From Trujillonella endophytica (lineage in GTDB: Bacteria; Actinomycetota; Actinomycetes; Mycobacteriales; Geodermatophilaceae): a stretch of DNA of 64,000 bases. The translations under genes were made by a program, and so were the position numbers. Positions 26,901 to 35,385 of the stretch are shown here, in pieces. The stretch is from the NCBI RefSeq assembly GCF_019799905.1, contig NZ_JABGCI010000001.1, forward strand, positions 1,054,001 to 1,118,000, in the 5' to 3' direction. The notes under the pieces are model-generated. The model worked only from the letters and a program-made list of their open reading frames with translations. It was not told the DNA's origin and did no database searches. The stretch's first letter is position 1. Each line of letters begins with the position of its first letter.

Positions 26901-27108
26901 CACCGGCGCCAAGGCCAAGGAGCAGCACCAGGAGCCGCTGCCGGCCGGCGTCCCCGTGGAGCAGACCTGGGCCGGTGAGCTGCTGGCCGAGGTGGGGGAG
27001 GGCATGGGCGCGGCCACCTTCGAGGTGCGCACCGGCAGCCACTGCTCCCGCTGTCCGGCCCGGCGCAACTGCCCCCTGCAGGAGCGCGGCCGGCAGGTGA
27101 CGGCATGA
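23926..27108 (+). CDS. adnA: AdnA: helicase-nuclease subunit for double-strand break resection
   Basis: A 1060-residue protein, as in mycobacterial AdnA (Rv3202c). The N-terminal UvrD-type motor has Walker A AGPGTGKTT (residues 45-53), DEYQDTDP near 258 and HASKGLEWDVV near 640. The C-terminal RecB-family nuclease shows GQVDRLE and VVVDLKTGKSAP near 930-950. Cysteines in FQRCPLRW (about 827) and CSRCPARRNCP (about 1041-1050) form a 4Fe-4S set. With AdnB it unwinds and degrades DNA ends for recombination. The stop overlaps adnB by 4 bases (ATGA). Confidence 0.93.
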   Translation: MAVRGEAEPVYRLVQQEAAPSVRPRLDPTQQAVVDHAGGPLLVLAGPGTGKTTTIVEAVAARIDRGVDPEQILVLTFSRKAAAELRSRITARVARTIREPLARTFHSYAYGVLRRAALLRGEAPPRLLTAAEQDAVVAELLRGDLAEEGAVRWPESLTPALTTAGFRTELRELLLRATERGIGADVLEAWGRELGHDAWVHAAAFQEQYEAVTAFSTAGRGDASGYDPAELVRAAIAELAGDPELLRQERERARWLFVDEYQDTDPAQVELLELLAGGGGDLVVVGDPDQAIYAFRGAEPRGIVEFPERFRHADGRPADRRSLGVCRRSGAELLAISRRVADGLPGPWEHRRLAAVEGAGAGTAEVHVFGSTAIEAAYVADTLRRAHLLDGVAWSEMAVVVRTALALGPLRRALTSAGVPVAVSADDLPLHAQPAVAPFLGVLSVLLPRPGGAADELPLDEPAAEALLASPLGGATVLDLRRLRRAVRIALARQGIDAAERGAPLATVLTDEFLLAELPEHVARPAARVSGVLGAGRAALATGGTAEDVLWAMWQRSGLAGTWSRASAAGGAAGAGADRDLDAVVALFDAAAGFVDRLPSADVRAFVEHLAAQELPGDTGAARAATDAVRVLTAHASKGLEWDVVCVAGVQEGLWPDLRDRGSLLGTEQLVERAAGIDGTSVDRRTLALAEERRLFYVACTRARRRLVVTAVEGALDGADAGATASRFLDLVATPPEDGRPLTPLPRSLTLPALVAELRRAVTDPHTPPARRSTAAAVLRRLADEGVPGASPRDWWGLAPLSDDAPLVPEELTVRVRPSAIETFQRCPLRWVLGAVGAEASPDATRTVGSAVHAVAQRVADGLPPAEAVPALAAELDLLDLGPGWSDQRQRVAAHEMLDRFLHWHAANRRELLAAEADFDVVLGRARIRGQVDRLERDAEGRLVVVDLKTGKSAPREIETHGQLAAYQVAIAAGAFGEHGSDPGGAALLQVGTGAKAKEQHQEPLPAGVPVEQTWAGELLAEVGEGMGAATFEVRTGSHCSRCPARRNCPLQERGRQVTA

Positions 27109-30100
27109 GCCCCCGGCAGACCGCGACCGAGGACCAGCTGTCCTTCGACGACCTGTTCGGCGGCGCCCCCGAGCCGGCTCCCCCACCCCGCCGCGTGCTC
27201 TCCCCGGCCGAGGTCGCCGCGCGCTGTGGCCTGTCCTACGCGCCGTCGACGGAGCAGGCCCACGTGGTCGCCGCTCCCGCCGACCGGCCGCTGGTGGTCG
27301 TCGCCGGCGCCGGCTCGGGCAAGACCGAGACCATGGCCGCGCGGGTGTCGTGGCTGGTCGCCAACCGGGTGGTCGAGCCCGAGGCGATCCTCGGGCTGAC
27401 GTTCACCCGCAAGGCCGCCAGCGAGCTCAACGAGCGCATCCGGATGCGGCTGAGCGCCCTGGCCCGGCACCCGGAGACCGAGCCGGAGCTGCGCGAGCGC
27501 CTGGCGATCGCCATGCCCACCGTGTCGACCTACCACGGCTACGCCGCCGCGCTGGTCGCCGAGCACGGCCTGCGGATCGGGGTCGAGCCCGGCGCCGGGG
27601 TGCTGGGTCCCGCCATGTGCTGGGGCCAGGCCGCCACCGTGGTCACCGGCTACACCGGCGACATGGACGACGTCCCGCTCGGGCTGGTCTCGACCGTCGA
27701 GGACGTGCTGGCGCTGGCCGCCGAGCTCGGCGAGCACGACGTCACCCCGGCCGCCCTGCGCGCCTGGACCACGAAGCTCGAGCACCAGGTCGCCGGCTAC
27801 CCCGACGCCCCGCGCAAGAAGGGGCCCTACGCGCCGGTGCTGGAGATGCTCACCCGGCAGCGGGCGCGCGTGGCGCTGCTGCCGCTGGTCGAGGCGTTCG
27901 AGGCCCGCAAGCGCGCGGCCGGCGCGATCGACTACGCCGACCAGGTCAGCCACGCCGCGCGCATCGCCGTCGCCGCGGCGGAGGTCGGCCGCCGCGAGCG
28001 GGCCCGCTGGCAGGTCGTGCTGCTCGACGAGTACCAGGACACCAGCGTCGGCCAGCTGCGGATGCTCGAGGCGCTCTTCGGCCGCGCCACCGGCCACCCC
28101 GTGCTGGCCGTCGGCGACCCGCGGCAGTCGATCTACGGCTGGCGCGGGGCGTCGGCCGGCACCATCGAGCGCTTCGCCCGCACCTTCCCCGGCAGCCGGG
28201 GCAAGCCGGCCGAGCGGCTCACCCTGGCCACCAGCTGGCGCAACGACGAGTCGGTCCTCGCCATCGCCAACGCCGTCTCCGGCCTCCTCCCGCCCCCGCC
28301 GCAGGAGCTGCCCGACCTCGCGCCGGCGCCCACCGCGGGTCGCGGGGCGGTCACCGTCGGGCTGTACGAGACCGTCGCCGACGAGAACGCGGCGCTCGCC
28401 GACCGGCTCGCCGCCTGCTGGCACGGCACGGATCCGCAGTTCTCGGCGGCGCCCCTCCCGGCCGGCGGCCCCGCCCGCCGGCCGACCGTCGCCGTCCTCG
28501 TCCGCACACGCAAGCAGCTGGCCGCCATCGCCGCGGCGCTGCGCGAGCGCGACCTGCCCGTCGAGATCGTCGGTCTGGGCGGGCTGCTCGAGGTGCCCGA
28601 GGTGTCCGACGTCGTCGCCACGCTGACCGTGCTCGTCGACCCCACCGCCGGTGACGCCCTCGGCCGGCTGTTGACCGGTGCCCGCTGGCGGATCGGCCCC
28701 CGCGACCTCGCCGCGCTGGAGGCCCGCGCCCGCGCCCTGGTGCACGCCCGCCGTCCGGAGCGTCCGGCCGCCGACGGTGCGACTGCCGAGGCCCCGACCG
28801 AGCGGGGCAGCATCGTCGAGGCGCTCGACGACCTCGGCGACGCCGCGGAGTACTCCGCGGCGGCCTGGCGGCGGCTGCGCCGGCTGTCGGCGGAGCTGCA
28901 CCGGCTGCGCGGCCGGCTGGGCGACTCCCTGCCCGACCTGGTGGACGAGGTCGCCCGCACCCTGGGTCTGGAGACGGAGCTGGCCAGCGCGCCCGGCGTC
29001 AGCCCCGCCGGCGCGCGGGCCCACCTCGACGCGCTGCACGCCGTCGCCGCGGAGTTCACCGAGCTGGCCGAGCTGCCGTCCCTGCCGGCGTTCCTCGGGT
29101 ACCTCCGGGACGCCGAGGAGCGCGAGCGCGGCCTGGAGCCGGGCGAGGTCGCGGTCAACCCCGAGGCCGTCCAGCTGCTCACCGGGCACTCGGCGAAGGG
29201 CCTGGAGTGGGACGTCGTCGCCGTCCCCGGCATGACCGCCGACCAGTTCCCCGCCCGCACCGACAGCAGCGACTCCTGGGTCAAGGACCCGGGCGCCATC
29301 CCGGTCGACCTGCGGCTCACCGACCGCGAGGAGCTGCCCCGGCTGAGGCTCCCCGTGCCCGGCTCCGGGGACCAGGCCGTGGTGCGGGCCGCGCTCGAGG
29401 ACTACGTGGCCGAGTGGAAGGAGTTCGGCCGCGCCGAGGAGATCCGGATCGGCTACGTCGCGGTCACCCGCGCCCGCCACCTGCTGCTGTGCTCGGGGAG
29501 CTGGTGGCGCGACGGCGTGAAGCCCTGCGGCCCCTCCGTGCTGCTGGACACCGCCCGCCGGGCCTGCGCCGCCGGCGCCGGGGTCGTCGTGCACTGGGCC
29601 GGGCCGCCCGCCGACGGCGCGACCAACCCCGCGCTGGCGGAGTGGCCGGTCGGCGTGTGGCCGGCCGACCCGCTCTCCGAGCCGCGCCGTCGTGCGCTCA
29701 CCGCCGCCGCCGAACTGGTCGAGGCCTCCGCGCCGCACCCGCTGGACAGCGAGGGGTCGGGCGGGGCGCGGCTCGGCACGGACGACGACCTGGTGGACTC
29801 CTGGGTGCGCGACGCCGACCTGCTGCTGCGCGAGCGGGCGCGTACCGAGCGCCCATCGGTCGAGGTGGCGCTGCCCTCCCACCTGTCGGTCTCGGCGCTG
29901 GTGACGCTGCGCCGCGACCCCGCCGAGCTGGCCCGCCGCCTGCGCCGGCCGATGCCCGCCGCGCCGGCACCGCAGGCCCGCCGGGGCACCGCCTTCCACG
30001 CCTGGCTGGAGGAACGGTTCGGCGCCTCCCGGCTGCTCGACCTCGACGAGCTGCCCGGCTCCGGCGACGAGCTGGCGGTGCCCGACAGCTCGCTGGCCGA

Positions 30101-30461
30101 CCTGCAGGAGGCGTTCCTGGCCGGCGAGTGGGCCGACCGGCAGCCGGTGGAGGTCGAGGTCCCGTTCGAGACGCCGCTCGGGCCGCTGACGCTGCGCGGC
30201 CGCATCGACGCCGTCTTCGCCGACGAGGACGGCAACTACGAGGTCATCGACTGGAAGACCGGCCCGCCGCCGAAGGGCGCCGAGCTCGCGGCGGCCGGCG
30301 TGCAGCTGGCCGCCTACCGGCTGGGCTGGGCGCGGCTGACCGGCGTGCCCGTGGAGCGGGTCAGCGCGGGCTTCCACCACGTCGCGGCGCAGCTCACCCT
30401 GCGCCCCGTCGACCTGCTCGACGAGGCGGGCCTCCTCGCGCTGGTCAGCGGCACGGCCTGA
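27105..30461 (+). CDS. adnB: AdnB: helicase-nuclease subunit for double-strand break resection
   Basis: A 1118-residue partner of AdnA (Rv3201c position). The motor has Walker A AGAGSGKTETM (about 68-78), LLDEYQDTSVG near 307 and GHSAKGLEWDVV near 695. The C-terminal RecB-like nuclease reads GRIDAVFADEDGNYEVIDWKTG near 1035-1055; unlike AdnA there is no terminal cysteine triad. In mycobacteria AdnB supplies the main ATP-driven translocation. It is coupled 4 bases after adnA and 1 base into the GNAT gene (TGATG), so the three form an operon. Confidence 0.93.
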   Translation: MSPRQTATEDQLSFDDLFGGAPEPAPPPRRVLSPAEVAARCGLSYAPSTEQAHVVAAPADRPLVVVAGAGSGKTETMAARVSWLVANRVVEPEAILGLTFTRKAASELNERIRMRLSALARHPETEPELRERLAIAMPTVSTYHGYAAALVAEHGLRIGVEPGAGVLGPAMCWGQAATVVTGYTGDMDDVPLGLVSTVEDVLALAAELGEHDVTPAALRAWTTKLEHQVAGYPDAPRKKGPYAPVLEMLTRQRARVALLPLVEAFEARKRAAGAIDYADQVSHAARIAVAAAEVGRRERARWQVVLLDEYQDTSVGQLRMLEALFGRATGHPVLAVGDPRQSIYGWRGASAGTIERFARTFPGSRGKPAERLTLATSWRNDESVLAIANAVSGLLPPPPQELPDLAPAPTAGRGAVTVGLYETVADENAALADRLAACWHGTDPQFSAAPLPAGGPARRPTVAVLVRTRKQLAAIAAALRERDLPVEIVGLGGLLEVPEVSDVVATLTVLVDPTAGDALGRLLTGARWRIGPRDLAALEARARALVHARRPERPAADGATAEAPTERGSIVEALDDLGDAAEYSAAAWRRLRRLSAELHRLRGRLGDSLPDLVDEVARTLGLETELASAPGVSPAGARAHLDALHAVAAEFTELAELPSLPAFLGYLRDAEERERGLEPGEVAVNPEAVQLLTGHSAKGLEWDVVAVPGMTADQFPARTDSSDSWVKDPGAIPVDLRLTDREELPRLRLPVPGSGDQAVVRAALEDYVAEWKEFGRAEEIRIGYVAVTRARHLLLCSGSWWRDGVKPCGPSVLLDTARRACAAGAGVVVHWAGPPADGATNPALAEWPVGVWPADPLSEPRRRALTAAAELVEASAPHPLDSEGSGGARLGTDDDLVDSWVRDADLLLRERARTERPSVEVALPSHLSVSALVTLRRDPAELARRLRRPMPAAPAPQARRGTAFHAWLEERFGASRLLDLDELPGSGDELAVPDSSLADLQEAFLAGEWADRQPVEVEVPFETPLGPLTLRGRIDAVFADEDGNYEVIDWKTGPPPKGAELAAAGVQLAAYRLGWARLTGVPVERVSAGFHHVAAQLTLRPVDLLDEAGLLALVSGTA

Positions 30462-30916
30462 TGCGCATCCGGGACGCCGTCGAGGCCGACCTGCCGGCCA
30501 TCGTCGCGATGTACGCCGACGACGAGCTGGGCGCCACGCGCGAGTCGCCGGCCGACCCGCTGCCCGAGGAGTACCGGCACGCCTTCGCCGAGCTGCGGGA
30601 CGACCCGCGGCATCGGCTGGTGGTCGCCGAGGTCGAGGCCGGCGGGCTCGTCGCCACCCTCCAGCTGTCCTACGTGCCGCACCTCGTCCGCCGGGGCGGC
30701 GAGCGGGCGCAGATCGAGGCGGTCCGGGTGGCGGCCGGCCACCGGGGGAACGGTGTGGGCCGGCAGCTGCTCACCTGGGCGGTGGACCAGGCCCAAGCCC
30801 GAGGCTGCGTCCTCGTGCAGCTCACCACGGACGCCTCGCGCCCCGGCGCCCGCCGCTTCTACGAGGGGCTCGGCTTCACCGCCGGCCACGTCGGCATGAA
30901 GCTGCCGCTGCGCTGA
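30461..30916 (+). CDS. GNAT family N-acetyltransferase
   Basis: A 151-residue GNAT protein. The acetyl-CoA loop is AAGHRGNGVGRQLL (Q/R-x-x-G-x-G/A), preceded by IEAVRV; the C-terminus has RRFYEGLGFT. The acceptor is unknown. ATG 30461 shares its A with the adnB stop, so it is the last gene of the adnAB operon, which is unusual for this repair locus. It is convergent with another GNAT gene 20 bases away. Confidence 0.85.
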   Translation: MRIRDAVEADLPAIVAMYADDELGATRESPADPLPEEYRHAFAELRDDPRHRLVVAEVEAGGLVATLQLSYVPHLVRRGGERAQIEAVRVAAGHRGNGVGRQLLTWAVDQAQARGCVLVQLTTDASRPGARRFYEGLGFTAGHVGMKLPLR

Positions 30917-30936
30917 CGAGGGCGCTCGCCCTGCCG

Positions 30937-31431
30937 TCAGCCGGCCGGCGACGTCCCGTACCGGCGGACGTCGGCACCCGAGGGAGACCGGAGTGCCGCC
31001 TCCTCCGTGAGCCCCAGCGTGCGGGCGACGGCCAGGGACGCCGCGTTCTCGGCGTGGATCATCGCGACGACGTGCGGCAGGCCCCGGCTCCGGGCCAGCT
31101 CGAGGACCTGACGTCCCGCCGCCGTCGCGTACCCCTGCCCCCAGGAGTCCCGGCCCAGCCGCCAGCCGATCTCCAGGGCCCCGGTGGGACCCCACTGCGC
31201 CCGCCACGGCTGGATGCCGGTGAACCCGACGACGCGGTCGTCGACGAGCACCGAGAACAGGCACAGCCCCGTGGTGGCGGCGAGCTGCTGCTGCCGTTGC
31301 ACGAAGGCCGCGTACCACTCCCGCGGGCGCACCTCGCCCGTCCCGACGTGGCGCATCACCGCCGGGTCGTCGAAGAGGGCGGCCCAGGCGTCCGCGTCCT
31401 CGTCCGTGGGGACGCGCAGCCGCACGCTCAC
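30937..31431 (-). CDS. GNAT family N-acetyltransferase (RimJ/RimL-like)
   Basis: A 164-residue acetyltransferase of the RimJ/RimL-like subgroup: VRLRVPTDEDADAW at the start, GFTGIQPWRAQWGPTGALEIGWRL, the acetyl-CoA motif GRDSWGQGYATAA, and HAENAASLAVARTLG. It could acetylate an N-terminus or small molecule. GTG 31431 overlaps the upstream hydrolase stop by 4 bases, so it is coupled to that gene. Confidence 0.85.
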   Translation of the reverse strand: MSVRLRVPTDEDADAWAALFDDPAVMRHVGTGEVRPREWYAAFVQRQQQLAATTGLCLFSVLVDDRVVGFTGIQPWRAQWGPTGALEIGWRLGRDSWGQGYATAAGRQVLELARSRGLPHVVAMIHAENAASLAVARTLGLTEEAALRSPSGADVRRYGTSPAG

Positions 31432-32264
31432 GTCGACGCGATGCGGTCCAGGATCGCGCGGGCCAGCTCCTCCGGTGCCTGCTCGGGGATCCAGTGGCTC
31501 ACCCCGGGCAGCTCCACGAAGCGGTAGTCGGCGGTCACGTGCGCCGCGCAGCCCTCGGCTGCAGTGCGGCCGATCGCGACGTCGGCGTCGCTCCACACGT
31601 AGGTCGTCGGCACCGCGACGTCGTCCACCGGCGTCGACGAGCTCATCGCCCGGTACCAGTTCAGCGCCGCGGTCAGCGCGCCCGGCGCGGACAGCACCGA
31701 CACGTACTCGTCGACCGCCTCTTCCGGAACCACCCCGCCGAACATCCGGCGCAGCCGGCGGGCGTCGTCGGCCAGCAGCACCTCCTCGGCCTTGCCTGCC
31801 TGCCAGAACAGCCGGATGTAGGCCGAGCGCTCCTGCTGCTCGGGGTCGCTGCGGTAGGCCGCGGTGAACGCGGTCGGGTGCGGTACCGAGACCGCGGTCA
31901 GCGACCGGACACGGTCGCCGTGCCAGGCGGCCAGCGCCCACGCCGCGTTCGCCCCCCAGTCGTGCCCGACGACGTCGGCGACCGGCGCGTCCAGCGCGGT
32001 CATCAGGTCGGCGGTGATCTGGGCGAGGTTGGTCATCGCATAGGCCTCGACCTCGGCCGGCCGGGCGCCGGGGGAGTAGCCCAGCTGGTCGACGGCGTAG
32101 GTGCGCAGGCCGGCGGAGGCCAGCAGCGGCGTCACCGCGGCCCACGACAGCGACGTCTCCGGGAAGCCGTGCAGCAGCAGCACCGGCCGGCCGTCCTCCG
32201 GGCCGTCGGCCCGGACGTCGAAGGTGAGGTCGCCGACGTCCACGCGCTGCAGGCCTGCGGTCAT
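31428..32264 (-). CDS. alpha/beta hydrolase (epoxide/haloalkane-type)
   Basis: A 278-residue hydrolase. HGFPETSLSW carries the oxyanion HGxP typical of epoxide hydrolases; the elbow VVGHDWGANAAW has Asp as nucleophile rather than Ser, as in epoxide hydrolases and haloalkane dehalogenases. The C-terminal His is in PGVSHWIPEQAPEE. It is leaderless from TAGCGT at 32271-32276, only 39 bases from the divergent dipeptidase start. The substrate is unknown. Confidence 0.87.
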   Translation of the reverse strand: MTAGLQRVDVGDLTFDVRADGPEDGRPVLLLHGFPETSLSWAAVTPLLASAGLRTYAVDQLGYSPGARPAEVEAYAMTNLAQITADLMTALDAPVADVVGHDWGANAAWALAAWHGDRVRSLTAVSVPHPTAFTAAYRSDPEQQERSAYIRLFWQAGKAEEVLLADDARRLRRMFGGVVPEEAVDEYVSVLSAPGALTAALNWYRAMSSSTPVDDVAVPTTYVWSDADVAIGRTAAEGCAAHVTADYRFVELPGVSHWIPEQAPEELARAILDRIAST

Positions 32265-32270
32265 GCCCGA

Positions 32271-32276
32271 ACGCTA
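32271..32276 (-). promoter_or_regulatory. leaderless promoter -10 (divergent pair)
   Basis: TAGCGT on the minus strand, 6 nt before ATG 32264; it faces away from the TACCGT at 32292. Confidence 0.65.
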
Positions 32277-32291
32277 GCGGGAGCGCCCCGT

Positions 32292-32297
32292 TACCGT
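32292..32297 (+). promoter_or_regulatory. leaderless promoter -10 for dipeptidase (divergent pair)
   Basis: TACCGT exactly 6 nt before GTG 32304; the two opposed -10 elements are 15 bp apart. Confidence 0.65.
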
Positions 32298-32303
32298 CGG
32301 GGC

Positions 32304-33716
32304 GTGACGAGCCCCGAACGTGCGTTCGTGCACGCCCATCTCGACGAGCTGCACGCCGATCTCGACGCCTGGCTGCGCATCCCCTCCATCTCCGCCGACC
32401 CCGCGCACGCGCCCGACGTCGCGCGCAGCGCCGAGTGGCTGGTCGAGGCGCTGCGCCGCACCGGCTTCCCGACGGTGGAGGTCTGGCCCACCCCGGGTGC
32501 GCCGGCCGTCTACGGCGAGTGGCCCTCCGCCGACGCGGGCGCCCCGGTGGCGCTCGTCTACGGCCACCACGACGTCCAGCCGGTGGACCCGGTCGAGCTG
32601 TGGCAGCACCCGCCGTTCGAGCCCACCCTCGTCGAGGGCGCGGACGGGCCGGAGCTGCACGCCCGCGGTGCCATCGACGACAAGGGCAACGTCGCGTTCC
32701 ACCTGCTCGGCATCCGCGCCCACCTGGCCGCGACCGGCCGCGACACCCCGGCCGTGACCGTGAAGCTGCTCATCGAGGGCGAGGAGGAGTCCGGCTCGCC
32801 GCACTTCGCCGACCTCCTGCGCGAGCGCGCCGACCGGCTGGCCTGCGACGTCGTCGTCGTCAGCGACACCGGCATGGTCGCCCCCGACGTGCCCAGCGCC
32901 GTCGTCGGCATGCGCGGCCTGGCCGACGCCGAGATCACCCTGCGCGGGCCCGCGGTCGACCTGCACTCGGGCTCCTTCGGTGGCGGCGTGCCCAACCCGC
33001 TGCACGCGATGGCGTCGCTGCTCGCGGCGCTGCACGACGAGCACGGCCGGGTCACGCTGCCGGGCTTCTACGACGCCGTCCGCCCGCTGTCCGACCGCGA
33101 GCGCGAACTCATGTCGCGGGTGCCCTTCGACGAGCAGGCCTGGCTCGCCGGACCCGCCGCCTCGCGGGCCACCGCCGGAGAGGCGGGGTTCAGCACGCTG
33201 GAGCGGATCGGCGCCCGCCCGACCGCGGAGGTCAACGGCATGTGGGGCGGCTACACCGGCCCCGGCCACAAGACGATCATCCCGGCCGAGGCGCACGCCA
33301 AGCTCACCTTCCGGCTGGTCGCCGACCAGCGCCCGGAGGACGTCGCCGCGCAGGTCCGCGCCTGGGTCGAGCAGCACCTGCCCGAGGGGATCGAGGCCGA
33401 GGTGCACACCCCGCCGGGCGGGGTCTCGCCGTGCGCCAGCGACCTGGACTCCCCGGCCATGGCCGCGCTGCTGGCCGCCATCGCGCGGGCCTTCGACACC
33501 GAGCCCGGGGCGGTGCTGTTCACCCGCGAGGGCGGCAGCGGTCCCGAGGCCGACCTGGTCGACGTCCTCGGCGCGCCGCTGCTCTTCCTCGGCGCCGGCC
33601 TGCCCACCGACCGCATCCACTCGCCGAACGAACGGGTCCTGCTGCCGATGCTGCACCGCGGCGCCGAGGCCGCCGCGCACCTGTGGCGGGAGCTCGCCAC
33701 GGTGCCGCGCCGGTGA
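32304..33716 (+). CDS. M20 family dipeptidase
   Basis: A 470-residue zinc peptidase. The metal-site motifs are in order: YGHHDVQPV, GAIDDKGN (bridging Asp), LIEGEEESGS (catalytic Glu pair), SDTGM, and a late LFLGAGLPTDRIHSPNE (His ligand). The lid domain follows VVGMRGLADAEI. Such enzymes cleave dipeptides in the cytoplasm. It is leaderless. Its stop overlaps the kinase start by 4 bases, so the two are coupled. Confidence 0.9.
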   Translation: MTSPERAFVHAHLDELHADLDAWLRIPSISADPAHAPDVARSAEWLVEALRRTGFPTVEVWPTPGAPAVYGEWPSADAGAPVALVYGHHDVQPVDPVELWQHPPFEPTLVEGADGPELHARGAIDDKGNVAFHLLGIRAHLAATGRDTPAVTVKLLIEGEEESGSPHFADLLRERADRLACDVVVVSDTGMVAPDVPSAVVGMRGLADAEITLRGPAVDLHSGSFGGGVPNPLHAMASLLAALHDEHGRVTLPGFYDAVRPLSDRERELMSRVPFDEQAWLAGPAASRATAGEAGFSTLERIGARPTAEVNGMWGGYTGPGHKTIIPAEAHAKLTFRLVADQRPEDVAAQVRAWVEQHLPEGIEAEVHTPPGGVSPCASDLDSPAMAALLAAIARAFDTEPGAVLFTREGGSGPEADLVDVLGAPLLFLGAGLPTDRIHSPNERVLLPMLHRGAEAAAHLWRELATVPRR

Positions 33717-35368
33717 GCACCCCGCAGGACGGCCACTCGCAGGGGCCCGCCGCGAGCTCGCGAGCGGTGGGGGGCGAGGGGTCGTTCGACTTCGGCCCCT
33801 ACCGCGTCCTCGGCGTGATCGGCCGGGGCGGCATGGGCCAGGTGCTGCGCGCGCACGACGCCGAGCACCAGCGCGACGTCGCCCTCAAGCTGCTGCCCGC
33901 GCAGTGGGCCGCCGACGAGCACTACCGCGAGCGGTTCCGCCGGGAGGCGCAGATCGCCGCCCGGCTCAACGAGCCGCACGTCGTGCCCATCCACCGCTAC
34001 GGCGAGATCGACGGGCAGCTGTTCCTCGACATGCGGCTGGTCGAGGGCGAGGACCTGGGCTCGCTGCTGCACCGCTCCGGCCCGCTGGCCCCGGCCCGCG
34101 CGGTGGACGTCGTCGGCCAGGTCGCCCGCGCGCTGGACGCCGCCCACGCCGGCGGTCTGGTGCACCGGGACGTGAAGCCGTCCAACGTGCTGCTGGTCGG
34201 CCGCGCCGACGGCGGGGACCTCGCCGGCTCCGCGCCCGGGGAGGACTTCGCCTACATCGCGGACTTCGGCATCGCCCGGGTCGCCGACGAGACCACCGGA
34301 CCCGGCCTCACCGGCACCGGGCTGGCCATCGGCAGCACCGAGTACATGGCGCCCGAGCGGTTCAGCCGGATGCCGCTGGACGGCCGCGCCGACGTCTACT
34401 CGCTGGCCTGCGTGCTGTTCGAGGTGCTCACCGGCCGCCGTCCGTTCGCCCCCGGCGACCCGATGGGCCTGATGTACGCCCACCTGCACGAGGAGCCGCC
34501 GCCGCCGTCGTCCGTGCGCCCGGGACTCCCGCCGGCCCTCGACCCGGTCGTGCTCCGGGGGCTGGCCAAGGACCGCGACCAGCGCTGGCCGACCGCCGGG
34601 GCCATGGCCGCCGCCGCCCGGGAGGCGCTGGCCGGCAGCGGGGTGCCCGTCCCACGGCCGGACGACGACCGCACCACCGTCAGGCCGGTCCCCGGCGACG
34701 ACCGCCCGGCGACCCGCCGGCAGCCGGGAGCCGGCGCACCACCGACCGTCGTCGGGGCCGTCGCCCCGGGCGGGCCCGCGCCGGCGCGGGGGCGGAGCCG
34801 GTTGCCGTGGGCGCTCGTCGCCCTGCTCACCGCGGCGGTCCTCGCGCTCGCCGTCCTCGCGGTGGTCCTGGACCGGCAGGCCGACTCGGCCGAGGACGGC
34901 GTCGAGGCCACGGCGGACCGGCTGGTCGCCCTCGCCCTGCCGGGCGACCTCACGTCGGACGACTGCACCCCCGAGACCCCCGAGGACGGCGAGCTGCGCC
35001 GTCTGTCGTGTCCCGACGGGTCGCCGGACGCCACGCTGCCCGCCGTCACCTTCACCGTGCTCGACGACGGGGCGGCGGCGGACCAGGTCGCCGCGGTGGT
35101 CGACCGCGAGGGCCTGGGCGAGCTCGAGCGCCTCTCCGACTGCGGGTCGGAGGACACGCCCGCCGGCTGGTTCGAGGTCAGCGACTCCCAGGAGACCGTC
35201 TACGGCACCGTCGCCTGCTACGTCGACGAGGAGAGCAACGACGCGGTGCTGACCTGGTCCTGGAACGACCTCGGCGTCCGCGGGGAGGTCGTGGTGGGCA
35301 ACGGCGGCGTCGACGACATCGACGGGCTCGCCACCTGGTGGGTCGGCAACGCCGACCGCGGCTTCTGA
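33713..35368 (+). CDS. Ser/Thr protein kinase (Hanks type), membrane anchored
   Basis: A 551-residue protein. Kinase motifs: Gly-rich loop VIGRGGMGQVLRA, Lys59 in VALKLL, HRDVKPSN with Asp153, DFGIARV with Asp184, and GSTEYMAPERF for the activation segment. After a Pro-rich linker comes one TM helix (about 363-388) and an extracellular domain with paired cysteines (CTPET..., LSCPDG, SDCGSED, VACYVDEE), probably disulfide-bonded. There are no PASTA repeats, so it differs from PknB. GTG 33713 overlaps the dipeptidase stop. Confidence 0.9.
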   Translation: MSTPQDGHSQGPAASSRAVGGEGSFDFGPYRVLGVIGRGGMGQVLRAHDAEHQRDVALKLLPAQWAADEHYRERFRREAQIAARLNEPHVVPIHRYGEIDGQLFLDMRLVEGEDLGSLLHRSGPLAPARAVDVVGQVARALDAAHAGGLVHRDVKPSNVLLVGRADGGDLAGSAPGEDFAYIADFGIARVADETTGPGLTGTGLAIGSTEYMAPERFSRMPLDGRADVYSLACVLFEVLTGRRPFAPGDPMGLMYAHLHEEPPPPSSVRPGLPPALDPVVLRGLAKDRDQRWPTAGAMAAAAREALAGSGVPVPRPDDDRTTVRPVPGDDRPATRRQPGAGAPPTVVGAVAPGGPAPARGRSRLPWALVALLTAAVLALAVLAVVLDRQADSAEDGVEATADRLVALALPGDLTSDDCTPETPEDGELRRLSCPDGSPDATLPAVTFTVLDDGAAADQVAAVVDREGLGELERLSDCGSEDTPAGWFEVSDSQETVYGTVACYVDEESNDAVLTWSWNDLGVRGEVVVGNGGVDDIDGLATWWVGNADRGF

Positions 35369-35373
35369 CGTCC

Positions 35374-35379
35374 TAATCT
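35374..35379 (+). promoter_or_regulatory. leaderless promoter -10 for DUF2510 gene
   Basis: TAATCT exactly 6 nt before GTG 35386. Confidence 0.65.
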
Positions 35380-35385
35380 GACCCC

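Noticed and set aside
22726..30380. Very long minus-strand frames opposite adnA and adnB
   Set aside because: They are Gly/Arg/Gln-rich shadows caused by high third-codon GC; the plus strand holds all helicase and nuclease motifs.
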